From positions 1 through 64,000 of the forward strand of contig NZ_CAUIYF010000011.1 in NCBI RefSeq assembly GCF_962719845.1: 64,000 bases of DNA, written 5' to 3'. This stretch comes from Neisseria uirgultaei. Lineage in GTDB: Bacteria > Pseudomonadota > Gammaproteobacteria > Burkholderiales > Neisseriaceae. This document shows, piece after piece, positions 25,131-34,220 of this stretch; positions within the stretch are counted from its first letter, which is position 1, and each line of letters starts with the position of its first letter. The translations under genes were made by a program, and so were the position numbers. Below the pieces are notes generated by a model that was given only the letters and a program-made list of their open reading frames with translations, was not told the origin of the DNA and ran no database searches.

Positions 25131-26079
25131 AATGATCGAATCCTAAAGAATGTAGTTCCAATTCCCTGCCGTCGGCATCTAAAACCTTCAGACGGCATCC
25201 TCCGTTGATTTTGCCGATGCGCGTTACCGGTACGCCGCACTGTTCCGCCGCATCAAGCACACGGCTGCGGCAACTTTCCGGCGCGGTAAAAACCAACTCG
25301 TAATCGTCGCCGCCCGCCAAAGTATAAGACAGCCATTGCACTCGGGGCAAAATATCTTTCAATACGGATAAAGACGGCAGCGAATCGGCCCAAATTTCCG
25401 CCCCCTTGCCAGAAGCGGCTAGGATATGCCCCAAATCTTGCGCGAGGCCGTCTGAAACATCCTGCGCCGACCGGGCAAACGGCAACAGCGCAAGCCCCAG
25501 CCCAACCCTTGGCTCGGGGCGGAGCAGCTTTTGTTCGCATTCGGCAAACACATCATCCGGCAACACACACCGTTTCAGACGGCAGTTCAAAGCCGCCGCC
25601 GCCATACCGATACGCCCCGACACCCAAATATCGTCGCCCGCAACCGCCGCATCACGCCGTAACGCCCTACCCTTCGGCAATTCGCCGATAATGGTTACAT
25701 TGAACGCCATATCGCCCTTGGTCGTATCCCCGCCGATTAAGGTGATGCCAAACTTTTTTGCCAAACCGAAAAAGCTGCCGCAAAACCGTTTCAGCCATAC
25801 CTCATCCAATTCGGGCAACGCCGCGCTCAGCAGCACCCAACGCGGTATCGCGCCCATCGCCGCCATATCTGAAATATTGACGGTCAAAACCTTCCAAGCC
25901 AAGTCTTCAGGTTTGACATCTGCAAAAAAATGTCTGTCCCTCAGCAGCATATCCGCACTGAAACACAAATCAAAATCCTCACGTGGGCGGACAATCGCCG
26001 CATCGTCGCCTATACCCAATACGACATCCTTATCCGTGCCTGTTTGCAAATACCGTTTGATGAAGTCGAATTCTTTCAT
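25123..26079 (-). CDS. thiL: Thiamine-monophosphate kinase
   Basis: Phosphorylates thiamine monophosphate to thiamine pyrophosphate using ATP. It has 318 residues of the PurM/ThiL fold: VVLGIGDDAAIVRP and ADMLLRDRHF near the N-terminus, SDMAAMGA, LIGGDTTKGD, and DVSDGLAQDLGHI plus the later AGGDDYELVFT. An AG-type DUS (AGGCCGTCTGAA) lies inside the gene near 25447. It is the first gene of a two-gene unit with pgpA. Confidence 0.96.
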   Translation of the reverse strand: MKEFDFIKRYLQTGTDKDVVLGIGDDAAIVRPREDFDLCFSADMLLRDRHFFADVKPEDLAWKVLTVNISDMAAMGAIPRWVLLSAALPELDEVWLKRFCGSFFGLAKKFGITLIGGDTTKGDMAFNVTIIGELPKGRALRRDAAVAGDDIWVSGRIGMAAAALNCRLKRCVLPDDVFAECEQKLLRPEPRVGLGLALLPFARSAQDVSDGLAQDLGHILAASGKGAEIWADSLPSLSVLKDILPRVQWLSYTLAGGDDYELVFTAPESCRSRVLDAAEQCGVPVTRIGKINGGCRLKVLDADGRELELHSLGFDHFG

Positions 26080-26443
26080 GTCGCAAAATATCCGAACGCA
26101 CCGCCATGTTGATTTTTATTGATCTGCTGTATTTTACGCAGTACCGCACATAAAACGCAGCACCGCGTACAGCACTGATTTGAGAGAGTTTGTTCCCTCA
26201 CAAACAAATCCAAATTCTATCGCCTTCAAAACCGGAGTTTCAAGCACCAGGAAGATTTTGATGAAGCATAAACCCTACCCCATATTCTGACAATAACCGT
26301 TTCCGCAAGCATCCTAAAAACAAACCCCGCAAAAGCGGGGTTTGTTTTGTTTCATCAGAACCGATTAAAGTTTGATACGTAAACCTCTTCTCTTGTACAG
26401 AAGAGAAATCCAACCCTACCCATCGGCAAGATGCTTTTAAAGC
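26080..26443. other. Intergenic region between thiL and rmpM
   Basis: No gene was found. It holds the upstream region of thiL (left side), a short GTTTGT/ACAAAC inverted repeat near 26187-26204, a strong terminator at 26318-26349 and a TCTTCT/AGAAGA inverted repeat near 26390 close to the rmpM stop. Confidence 0.5.
26318..26349. terminator. Strong hairpin terminator downstream of rmpM
   Basis: Arms AAACAAACCCCGC and GCGGGGTTTGTTT are perfect around AAAA and followed by T-rich sequence. It lies 95 bases past the rmpM stop on the minus strand. It is not built from DUS. Confidence 0.75.
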
Positions 26444-27139
26444 TTATTGTTGGGTGTGAACATGAGCCGGCGCGACCTGACGGGTTACGATGCTGCGGAT
26501 TTTCACATCAACACGGCGGTCAGGTTCGATACATGCAATCAGAGCCTCACGTTTTTTGGCTTTAGAGGCTTTTGCACCCAGTTTGGCAACTTCAGCTTCA
26601 CAAACTTGAGTCATTTGCGCTTGAGACTCGCCCAAACCAGCGGCAGAAGTTTTGGAAGCAGGTACACCGTTGCTGACCAAGTAGTTTGCCACTACGTTGG
26701 CGCGACGCTCGGACAGGGCCTGGTTGTATTTTTCAGAACCCATGAAGTCGGTATGACCTTCAACACGTACGGATTGTACGTTGGTTTGACCCAGGCGTTG
26801 GGCCAATACTTTCAGGTTGTCTTGGGCTTCGGCACGCAGTACGTCTTTGTCGAAACCGAACAGGGTTTTGGCAGACAGAGAAACGGTTTCGTCAACATAT
26901 TGCGGAGCCTGCTCTACAACAGCAACAGGAGCCGGTTCAACTGCATCGCCACACTCTACGCGACCTTGGGTTGCTTTGTCGAAGTAGGTGTTTTTCCAGC
27001 ATTCGCCGTAGTTGTTGCGTACGACTTCTTGTGATTGGCCGCTCACGGTATAACCGTGGATATGAGCTTCGCTCGCCATAGCAGTGCCGGAAGCGAGCAA
27101 TGCAACGAATAATGCGCTTAATTTCAGCTGTTTGGTCAT
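26444..27139 (-). CDS. rmpM: Outer-membrane protein RmpM (class 4)
   Basis: Periplasmic OmpA-type protein that stabilises porin and TonB-receptor oligomers and binds peptidoglycan. It has 231 residues: signal peptide ending TAMA at about residue 22, a short N-terminal region with two cysteines, a proline linker, then the OmpA domain (VRVEGHTDFMGSEKYNQAL, SERRANVVANYLVSNGVP, RRVDVKIRSIV). The Pro/Glu linker (EPAPVAVVEQAP) is shorter than the multi-EP linker I remember in the meningococcal protein, and several domain residues differ, hinting at a commensal species. Confidence 0.93.
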   Translation of the reverse strand: MTKQLKLSALFVALLASGTAMASEAHIHGYTVSGQSQEVVRNNYGECWKNTYFDKATQGRVECGDAVEPAPVAVVEQAPQYVDETVSLSAKTLFGFDKDVLRAEAQDNLKVLAQRLGQTNVQSVRVEGHTDFMGSEKYNQALSERRANVVANYLVSNGVPASKTSAAGLGESQAQMTQVCEAEVAKLGAKASKAKKREALIACIEPDRRVDVKIRSIVTRQVAPAHVHTQQ

Positions 27140-27502
27140 TTTATTCCCTCATTAAATTTGTACAGCAGATACAGGAGCAACTGCTGAATTGCCAACATAC
27201 AGGCCGCTGTAGAAACATGGCGGCAAATCGGATATTTCAGTCTCCACTATAAAGAAGCAGGGGGCGGACTGTCAATACTCAACGCCTGAAAACAACCGTA
27301 AAACAGCCTGTTTCCTGATAGTATATCATGCCGAAAAATCAATTCCGTGTCATTACTTTAGGGGGATTTTTTCCATATCGCACGATTGCCGTTGCACAAA
27401 AACAACAAACACAACGGCAAAGCCCCATACCGTACCTGCAAGAAAATATGATAAATTATAAACAATGTTCAGCCACCCGACACAGACCGACACCGACCCG
27501 CC
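27140..27502. other. Intergenic region between divergent rmpM and cysB
   Basis: No gene was seen. It should contain the promoters of both genes. No DUS, CREE or other repeat was recognised here. Confidence 0.5.
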
Positions 27503-28453
27503 ATGAAATTACAACAATTAAAATACGCTTTGGAAGTTTACCGGCACAACCTGAACGTTTCCGAAGCAGCCGAAGCCTTGTTTACCTCGCAACCCGGTAT
27601 TTCCAAACAAATCAAATTATTGGAAGAAGAAATCGGCATTCAGATTTTTATCCGCAGCGGAAAGCGCGTGGTTTCGGTCTCGCAGCCGGGCAAGGTGGTT
27701 TTGGATATTGCGGAACGTATTTTGCGCGATGTTCAGAACATTAAAAATATCGGCAGCGAGTTTACCGGACAGGACAGCGGTTCGCTGACGGTAGCCACAA
27801 CGCATACTCAGGCACGCTATGCCCTGCCCTTGATTGTTGCCGATTTCGTGAAACGCTACCCGAAAGTCAATCTGACCATCAAACAGGGAAGCCCTGCCGC
27901 CATCGCACGTATGGTTACCTCAGGTGAGGCGGATTTGGCGATTGTTACGGAACGGATAGACGACCACCCCGAATTGGGAAGACTTTCCTGCTACGACTGG
28001 ACACACGCGGTGATTGTGCCGAACGACCATCCGCTGCTCGAATGCAGGAATCCCCTCCGCATTGAAGATTTGGCGAGGTTTCCGCTGATTACTTATGAAT
28101 TTGCATTCAATGCGGGCAGCAGCATCGCGCGGGCATTCTCCAAAGCCCGTTTGGAACGGCCGGATGTCGCATTGGCGGCGGCGGATACGGATGTATTGAA
28201 GACTTATGTGCGCTTGGGTTTGGGCGTGGGACTGATGGCGAAAATGGCGTACAACCCGGATACGGACGGCGATTTGCAGCTTGTGGATGCGGCACACCTG
28301 TTCGAGCCGTCGCCGACGTGGATTGCTTTGCGCAACGATACTTATTTGCGCGGATATGCGTATGACTTTATCCAATCGTTTGCACCGCACCTAACCCGTG
28401 AAAAGGTGGACAAAATCCTGTACACACCCGTCAGCGAAGATTTCTCTATTTAG
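27503..28453 (+). CDS. cysB: CysB-type LysR regulator of sulphur assimilation
   Basis: A 316-residue LysR-family regulator. The N-terminal helix-turn-helix is MKLQQLKYALEVYRHNLNVS followed by EAAEALFTSQPGISKQIKLLEE. The effector domain contains TTHTQARYALP, the sulphate/acetylserine-site sequence typical of CysB. CysB activates cysteine-synthesis genes in response to N-acetylserine. It stands alone, followed by a single DUS at about 28463. Confidence 0.92.
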   Translation: MKLQQLKYALEVYRHNLNVSEAAEALFTSQPGISKQIKLLEEEIGIQIFIRSGKRVVSVSQPGKVVLDIAERILRDVQNIKNIGSEFTGQDSGSLTVATTHTQARYALPLIVADFVKRYPKVNLTIKQGSPAAIARMVTSGEADLAIVTERIDDHPELGRLSCYDWTHAVIVPNDHPLLECRNPLRIEDLARFPLITYEFAFNAGSSIARAFSKARLERPDVALAAADTDVLKTYVRLGLGVGLMAKMAYNPDTDGDLQLVDAAHLFEPSPTWIALRNDTYLRGYAYDFIQSFAPHLTREKVDKILYTPVSEDFSI

Positions 28454-28577
28454 TGTTTTCCCTTCAGACGGCATTTTGTCTGTAAAACAAAGACAGGATA
28501 TTTGCTTTCCCATACTATCTGAAATTATGGGAAGAACAAATATCCTGCCTATATGCATTATCCCGGACGACAATGGC

Positions 28578-29312
28578 TCAAATGGCGTGCGAGCAGCCGG
28601 ACACCATCTTCTTCAGCACTTGCAGATTGAGAATCTTGATGTGCTTGTGTTCGACGGAAATCAATCCTTCCTGATGAAACTTGGACAATGTGCGGCTGAC
28701 GGTTTCGAGTTTCAGCCCGAGATAGCTGCCGATTTCTTCGCGGGACATTCTTAAGATGAAGTCGTTGGCGGCGAAACCGCGCGAGTAGAGCCTTTGGGAA
28801 AGGTTCAGCAGGAAGGCGGCAATCCGCTCTTCGGCGCGCATATTGCCCAACAGCAGCATAACACCTTGATCGCGCACGATTTCACGACTCATCATGCGGA
28901 AAAAGTGGGTACGCAGGCTGGGAATGTTCTGCCCCAGTTCTTCGATGTGGGTAAACGGCAGCTCGCATACCTCGCTGTCTTCCAAGGCGACCGCATCGCA
29001 ACTGTGCACATGGGAACAGATGCCGTCCATGCCGATGAGTTCGCCCGACATAAAGAAACCCGTTACCTGATCGCGGCCGTCCTGACTGGCGACGGTTGTT
29101 TTGAAGAAGCCCGAACGGATGGCAAAGAGCGAGGTAAAGGCTTCGCCGGCACGGAACAGGTATTCGCCTTTTTTCAGGCGGCGACTTTGGCGGATAACGG
29201 CATCGAGTTGGCTGAACTCGTTGGGCAGCAATCCGACAGGCAGACAAAGTTCCCGCAAAGAACAGGAAGAACACAAGGTTTTCATCTGATGTGTAGTATT
29301 ATGCGAAGCCAT
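28578..29312 (-). CDS. fnr: FNR oxygen-sensing regulator
   Basis: A CRP-family global regulator that switches on anaerobic genes. It has 244 residues from MASHNTTHQMK. Counting from this start, the [4Fe-4S] ligands are Cys14, Cys17 and Cys23 (CSSCSLRELC) and Cys116 (SEVCELPF). The C-terminal helix-turn-helix reads SREEIGSYLGLKLETVSRTLSKF. The open frame extends 18 codons upstream, but a FNR-box-like site lies in that extension and AAGGT precedes 29312. It is divergent from hemN. Confidence 0.95.
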   Translation of the reverse strand: MASHNTTHQMKTLCSSCSLRELCLPVGLLPNEFSQLDAVIRQSRRLKKGEYLFRAGEAFTSLFAIRSGFFKTTVASQDGRDQVTGFFMSGELIGMDGICSHVHSCDAVALEDSEVCELPFTHIEELGQNIPSLRTHFFRMMSREIVRDQGVMLLLGNMRAEERIAAFLLNLSQRLYSRGFAANDFILRMSREEIGSYLGLKLETVSRTLSKFHQEGLISVEHKHIKILNLQVLKKMVSGCSHAI

Positions 29313-29357
29313 ACCGTACCTTTTCGTGTGTTTTGCCCCATCCCGATTATGTGCTTG

Positions 29358-29371
29358 TTGACACATATCAA
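29358..29371. promoter_or_regulatory. Candidate FNR box between fnr and hemN
   Basis: TTGACACATATCAA matches the FNR consensus TTGAT-N4-ATCAA with one mismatch. It lies 46 bases upstream of fnr and 76 bases upstream of hemN, a suitable place to activate hemN without oxygen and/or autoregulate fnr. Confidence 0.65.
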
Positions 29372-29446
29372 GACAGGTTTATCATACTGTGGCATTCTAC
29401 CAAACTATCCAAAATTTGACTAACATCATAAAACCGCACACACACC

Positions 29447-30868
29447 ATGAAAATTATTCAGATACAGAACAATCACAATGTAAACGATGACCGCCCCGAG
29501 TTTGACCGCGAACTGATTGCCAGCCTGCCCGCCAGCGGCCCGCGCTACACTTCCTACCCTACCGCCGACCGTTTCCACGACGGTTTCCGCGAAGGCGAAT
29601 ATATCAAAGCTTTACATTTGCGCGGTATGGGCGCGTTAAACAAACCGCTTTCCCTTTACATTCACATTCCGTTCTGCAACACCATCTGCTACTACTGCGG
29701 CTGCAACAAAATCATCACCAAAGACAAAAGCCGCGCCGATGCCTACATCGAATATCTTGAAAAAGAAATGGAACTGCTCGCCCCGCATCTGAACGGACGG
29801 CACCAGCTTGCCCAACTGCACTTCGGCGGCGGCACGCCGACCTTTTTGAGCGACGAACAGATCGAACGCGTCTTCCGTATGATACGCAAACATTTCGAAC
29901 TGATACCGTCCGGCGAATACTCCATCGAAATCGACCCGCGCAAAGTCAGCCGCGACACCGTCCTCATGCTCGGCAGGCTCGGCTTCAACCGCATGAGCGT
30001 CGGCATTCAGGATTTCGACCCCAAAGTGCAGGCGGCGGTCAACCGTATCCAAAGCTACGAAGAAACCAAAGAAGTCATCGATGCCGCCCGTGAGGCAGGG
30101 TTCAAATCCGTCAGCGTCGATTTGATTTACGGTCTGCCGCACCAGACTTCGGAAAGCATCAAAACCACCATAGACACGGTTTTGTCGCTCGATCCCGACC
30201 GCCTCGCCCTTTATCACTACGCCCACCTGCCACATGTTTTCAAACCGCAACGCCGCATCGATACCGCCGCCGTCCCCGACAGCGAAGAGAAGCTCGATAT
30301 GCTGCAATACTGCGTCCAAACCCTGACAGAGCGCGGTTACGTCTTCATCGGCATGGACCATTTCGCCAAACCTGACGACGAACTCTCCATCGCCCTCAAA
30401 GAAGGCTTCCTCCAGCGCAACTTCCAAGGCTATTCGACCTACGCGGATTGCGATTTGGTCGCCATCGGTGTGTCGTCCATCGGTAAAATCGGCAACACCT
30501 ACTCCCAAAACGAACGAGACATCGATGCCTACTATGCCGCCATCGACGAAGGCAGACTGCCCATCATGCGCGGCTACCAGCTGAATCAGGACGACATCCT
30601 GCGCCGCAGCATCATTCAGGATTTGATGTGCCGCTTCGCGCTCGACTACCGTGTTTACGAAGACATATTCGGTATCCCGTTCGACCGTTACTTCAAAGAC
30701 GAACTGGCGGATTTGGAAAAACTCGCCGGTTTGGGATTGGTGCGCCTGAACAGCCACGGGCTGACCGTTACCCCGAAAGGACGCTTCCTCATCCGCAACA
30801 TCGCCATGGTCTTCGATTACCACCTGCGCCATAAAGAAACCAGGGCGAAATATTCGCAAACGGTGTGA
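29447..30868 (+). CDS. hemN: Oxygen-independent coproporphyrinogen III dehydrogenase
   Basis: Radical-SAM enzyme that decarboxylates coproporphyrinogen III to protoporphyrinogen IX without oxygen in haem synthesis. It has 473 residues; the cluster motif CNTICYYCGC gives Cys77, Cys81 and Cys84 (Cys86 adjacent). HFGGGTPTFLS follows, and the C-terminal HemN domain contains QDLMCRFALDY. It is transcribed divergently from fnr with a FNR box between, consistent with anaerobic induction. Confidence 0.97.
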   Translation: MKIIQIQNNHNVNDDRPEFDRELIASLPASGPRYTSYPTADRFHDGFREGEYIKALHLRGMGALNKPLSLYIHIPFCNTICYYCGCNKIITKDKSRADAYIEYLEKEMELLAPHLNGRHQLAQLHFGGGTPTFLSDEQIERVFRMIRKHFELIPSGEYSIEIDPRKVSRDTVLMLGRLGFNRMSVGIQDFDPKVQAAVNRIQSYEETKEVIDAAREAGFKSVSVDLIYGLPHQTSESIKTTIDTVLSLDPDRLALYHYAHLPHVFKPQRRIDTAAVPDSEEKLDMLQYCVQTLTERGYVFIGMDHFAKPDDELSIALKEGFLQRNFQGYSTYADCDLVAIGVSSIGKIGNTYSQNERDIDAYYAAIDEGRLPIMRGYQLNQDDILRRSIIQDLMCRFALDYRVYEDIFGIPFDRYFKDELADLEKLAGLGLVRLNSHGLTVTPKGRFLIRNIAMVFDYHLRHKETRAKYSQTV

Positions 30869-30885
30869 TTGCGGCTAACGTACAA

Positions 30886-30916
30886 ATGCCGTCTGAAAGG
30901 CTTTTTCAGACGGCAT
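30886..30916 (+). terminator. DUS terminator after hemN
   Basis: Inverted DUS pair with a 7-base loop and T-run, 18 bases past hemN. Confidence 0.75.
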
Positions 30917-31007
30917 TTTGCTGCCGGCAGGATAAGTGTTTTCAAGAACAGGCGGCGGCATATCATAACGTTCCGCACCTTTGTATCCGACCGTTCCGAA
31001 ACCGAGA

Positions 31008-31163
31008 TATAGCGGATTAACAAAAATCAGGACAAGGCGACGAAGCCGCAGACAGTACAAATAGTACGGAACCGATTCACTTGGTGCTTCAGTACCTTAG
31101 AGATATCGTTCTCTTTGAGCTAAGGCGAGGCAACGCTGTACTGGTTTTTGTTAATCCGCTATA
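31008..31163. repeat. Correia element, full length (156 bp)
   Basis: Complete CREE between hemN and the phosphate permease gene, with termini TATAGCGGATTAAC and GTTAATCCGCTATA. Both ends carry a T-to-C change in the same inverted-repeat position compared with the other copies. Confidence 0.92.
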
Positions 31164-31229
31164 CCAAACGGCATATCCCGACAGAACAGATTGTGCATAA
31201 GGCACAAGCCCGCACATTCCATCAACAAA

Positions 31230-31259
31230 ATGCCGTCTGAACACGGGTTCAGACGGCAT
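31230..31259 (-). terminator. DUS terminator downstream of phosphate permease gene
   Basis: Inverted DUS pair with a 6-base loop, 14 bases beyond the permease stop. Confidence 0.75.
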
Positions 31260-31272
31260 AATCGTTTAACAA

Positions 31273-32847
31273 TCAGAATACTGCCTGTAAAACCAAGTAG
31301 CAGGCAACCGACAATACGGCGGCGGCAGGCAGGGTAATGACCCACGCCAAACCGATGGGCTTCATCAGTTTCCAGTTGGCATTGCGGTTGACCAGACCGA
31401 TACCGAGTACCGCGCCGACCAAGATATGCGTACTGGAAACAGGCAGCCCCATCAGCGACGCCCCCATCACGACGGATGCGGCGGACAGTTCGGCGGTAAA
31501 ACCCGAAGCAGGATGCATTTCAGCCAAACTCGTACCGACGGTTTTAATCACCTCTTTACCGACAAACCACAAACCGACAATCAGCGCGATACCGAAAGTC
31601 AGCATCGCAATCGGAGGGACGGCGCTTTGCGCGGCAACGCTGTTCGTCCGCAAAACATCCATAATCGCGGCAAACGGGCCGATGGCGTTGGCAATATCGT
31701 TCGCACCGTGGCTGAATGCGAAGCCGCAGGCGGTAAAGACCTGCATCCATGAAAACATCTGAAAGGTCGATTTGCCCAAATCTTTACGCTTGAGGCTTTT
31801 GGCAAACACAAACGTCCCCATCCACACCGCCGCGCCTATCATAAAGATGGTCAGGAAGCTGTTGACGTTGCTCATCCCCAAATGCAGGTTTTTCAAGCCC
31901 TTGAAAATCAGCATAGCGGAAATCATCATCGCACCGAACGAAGCAATAAAGGGAACCCAAGAATGCAGCGCCTTGTAGGAATCGACATTGTCTTTGCGGT
32001 TGTCGAACACATACAGCCCGCGATAATACTCGGATTGCAGCTCTTGCGGATCGAATTCGGGCTCATCGTAAATTTGCGCGTCGTGCGCCATTTTGGTAGC
32101 GTATTCGACTTTTTCAGCCTCAGACAAACCCTCGAAAAACAGGCGGTGCTGTTCTTTATAAGCCTTTTTTTCCTGCTTGATACCCTTGAGCGTACCTTCG
32201 GCCCAAGCATTGTAATCTAAGACATTTTTCTTAACGCGGGAAAACAGGAAATAGGAAACCGCACCGCCCAACACGGGCGACAATACCCAAGACATCCCGA
32301 TTTCGCCCAGCTTGCCCCACCGTATCAACGCCACCCCGTCCGCATTATGCGTAAACGCCATACACAACGCACTGCCGACGATGCCGCCGATAATCGCGTG
32401 CGTCGTCGAAACCGGCAGGCCTTTGCGGGACGCGAACAGCAGCCACAACGCCGCCGCCAAGAGTGCAGACATCATGATAAACACAAACTGTATGGGTTCG
32501 AGGTCCATACCGTTCAGATTGACGATGCCTTTGCGTATGGTATCGGTTACCTCGCCGCCCGCGATGACCGCGCCGCTGACTTCAAACACCGCCGCAATCA
32601 GCAAAGCCTGCGGGATGGTCAGCGTGCCGGAACCGACGCTGGTGCCGAAAGAGTTGGCAATATCGTTGCCGCCGACGTTGAACGCCATGAACACGCCGAA
32701 CATCGTGGCGATGATGAAAAGCACGCTGTTATTGTAGTGGGTATAACCCAAACCCCAATAGATAAAATAGCCGACTATGCCTACCAGCATGGCGGCAAAG
32801 ACGGCGTTAATCAGTTTCAAGTTCGCACTCATTTGAGTTTGAGCCAT
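31273..32847 (-). CDS. pit: PiT-family inorganic phosphate permease
   Basis: A 524-residue inner-membrane transporter. Both PiT signature halves are visible: FNVGGNDIANSFGTSVGSGT in the N-terminal half and SHGANDIANAIGPFAAI in the C-terminal half, separated by a hydrophilic loop of about 130 residues. It imports phosphate (as a metal-phosphate complex or with protons). The start MAQTQMSANLKL at 32847 follows AAGGA; the open frame begins seven codons earlier. It is divergent from anmK. Confidence 0.93.
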   Translation of the reverse strand: MAQTQMSANLKLINAVFAAMLVGIVGYFIYWGLGYTHYNNSVLFIIATMFGVFMAFNVGGNDIANSFGTSVGSGTLTIPQALLIAAVFEVSGAVIAGGEVTDTIRKGIVNLNGMDLEPIQFVFIMMSALLAAALWLLFASRKGLPVSTTHAIIGGIVGSALCMAFTHNADGVALIRWGKLGEIGMSWVLSPVLGGAVSYFLFSRVKKNVLDYNAWAEGTLKGIKQEKKAYKEQHRLFFEGLSEAEKVEYATKMAHDAQIYDEPEFDPQELQSEYYRGLYVFDNRKDNVDSYKALHSWVPFIASFGAMMISAMLIFKGLKNLHLGMSNVNSFLTIFMIGAAVWMGTFVFAKSLKRKDLGKSTFQMFSWMQVFTACGFAFSHGANDIANAIGPFAAIMDVLRTNSVAAQSAVPPIAMLTFGIALIVGLWFVGKEVIKTVGTSLAEMHPASGFTAELSAASVVMGASLMGLPVSSTHILVGAVLGIGLVNRNANWKLMKPIGLAWVITLPAAAVLSVACYLVLQAVF

Positions 32848-33000
32848 GGAAGATTCCTTAGTGAACACAGAAGGGTTTTCGCGGATATTGTAACCTTTTG
32901 CAATCCGTCTTGAAACATTTATTTACACTGCGGCGGCAAATCGGTATAGGTACGCCGATACACGTTAAAATGGCGTTTTGCACACGGTTTGGGAGCGGAA

Positions 33001-34101
33001 ATGGAAACACAGCTTTACATCGGCATTATGTCGGGAACCAGTATGGACGGGGCGGATGCCGTACTGATACGTATGGACGGCGGCAAATGGCTGGGCGCGG
33101 AAGGGCACGCCTTTACCCCCTACCCTGACCGGTTGCGCCGCCAATTGCTGGATTTGCAGGACACAGGCGCAGACGAACTGCACCGCAGCAGGATTTTGTC
33201 GCAAGAACTCAGCCGCCTGTATGCGCAAACCGTCGCCGAACTGCTGTGCAGTCAAAACCTCGCGCCGTACGACATTACCGCCCTCGGCTGCCACGGGCAA
33301 ACCGTCCGACACGCGCCGGAACACGGTTACAGCATACAGCTTGCCGATTTGCCGCTGCTGGCGGAACGGACGCGGATTTTTACCGTCGGCGACTTCCGCA
33401 GCCGCGACCTTGCGGCCGGCGGACAAGGCGCGCCGCTCGTCCCCGCCTTTCACGAAGCCCTGTTCCGCAACGACAGGGAAACACGCGCGGTGCTGAACAT
33501 CGGCGGGATTGCCAACATCAGCGTACTTCCGCCCGGCGCACCCGCCTTCGGCTTCGACACGGGGCCCGGCAATATGCTGATGGACGCGTGGACGCAGGCA
33601 CACTGGCAGCTTCCTTACGACAAAAACGGTGAAAAAGCGGCACAAGGCAACATATTGCCGCACCTGCTCGGCAGGCTGCTCTCCCACCCGTATTTCGCAC
33701 AACCCCACCCCAAAAGCACGGGGCGCGAACTGTTTGCCCTAAATTGGCTCGAAACCTACCTTGGCGGCGGCGAAAACCGATACGACGTATTACGGACGCT
33801 TTCCCGATTCACCGCGCAAACCGTTTTCGACGCCGTCTCACACGCAGCGGCAGATGCCCATCAAATGTACATTTGCGGCGGCGGCATCCGCAATCCTGTT
33901 TTAATGGCGGATTTGACAGAATGTTTCGGCACACGCGTTTCCCTACGCAGCACCGCCGAACTGAACCTCGATCCGCAATGGGTAGAAGCCGCCGCGTTCG
34001 CGTGGTTGGCGGCGTGTTGGGTCAACCGCATTCCCGGTAGTCCGCACAAAGCAACCGGCGCATCCAAACCGTGTATTTTGGGCGCGGGATATTATTATTG
34101 A
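33001..34101 (+). CDS. anmK: Anhydro-N-acetylmuramic acid kinase
   Basis: Converts 1,6-anhydro-MurNAc from peptidoglycan turnover to MurNAc 6-phosphate. It has 366 residues: YIGIMSGTSMDGADAV at the N-terminus, LGCHGQTVRHAP, LNIGGIANIS, FDTGPGNMLMDAW and ICGGGIRNPVL. The ATG at 33001 follows GGGAGCGGA; an ATG four codons earlier is possible. It works with AmpG (42751) and MtgA in wall recycling, though the genes are not linked. Confidence 0.95.
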   Translation: METQLYIGIMSGTSMDGADAVLIRMDGGKWLGAEGHAFTPYPDRLRRQLLDLQDTGADELHRSRILSQELSRLYAQTVAELLCSQNLAPYDITALGCHGQTVRHAPEHGYSIQLADLPLLAERTRIFTVGDFRSRDLAAGGQGAPLVPAFHEALFRNDRETRAVLNIGGIANISVLPPGAPAFGFDTGPGNMLMDAWTQAHWQLPYDKNGEKAAQGNILPHLLGRLLSHPYFAQPHPKSTGRELFALNWLETYLGGGENRYDVLRTLSRFTAQTVFDAVSHAAADAHQMYICGGGIRNPVLMADLTECFGTRVSLRSTAELNLDPQWVEAAAFAWLAACWVNRIPGSPHKATGASKPCILGAGYYY

Positions 34102-34107
34102 GCACAA

Positions 34108-34145
34108 ATGCCGTCTGAAAGCCCGTCCTGCCGCTCAGACGGCAT
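34108..34145 (+). terminator. DUS-like terminator after anmK
   Basis: A DUS pairs with a one-mismatch copy (CTCAGACGGCAT) around a 14-base loop, followed by T-rich sequence. Confidence 0.65.
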
Positions 34146-34220
34146 TTTTGCCTCTTTCGTTTACAAACCCTTAAAATCCCTTTATACTCAAAACTCGTTC
34201 AAAACAAAACAAACCCCGCC

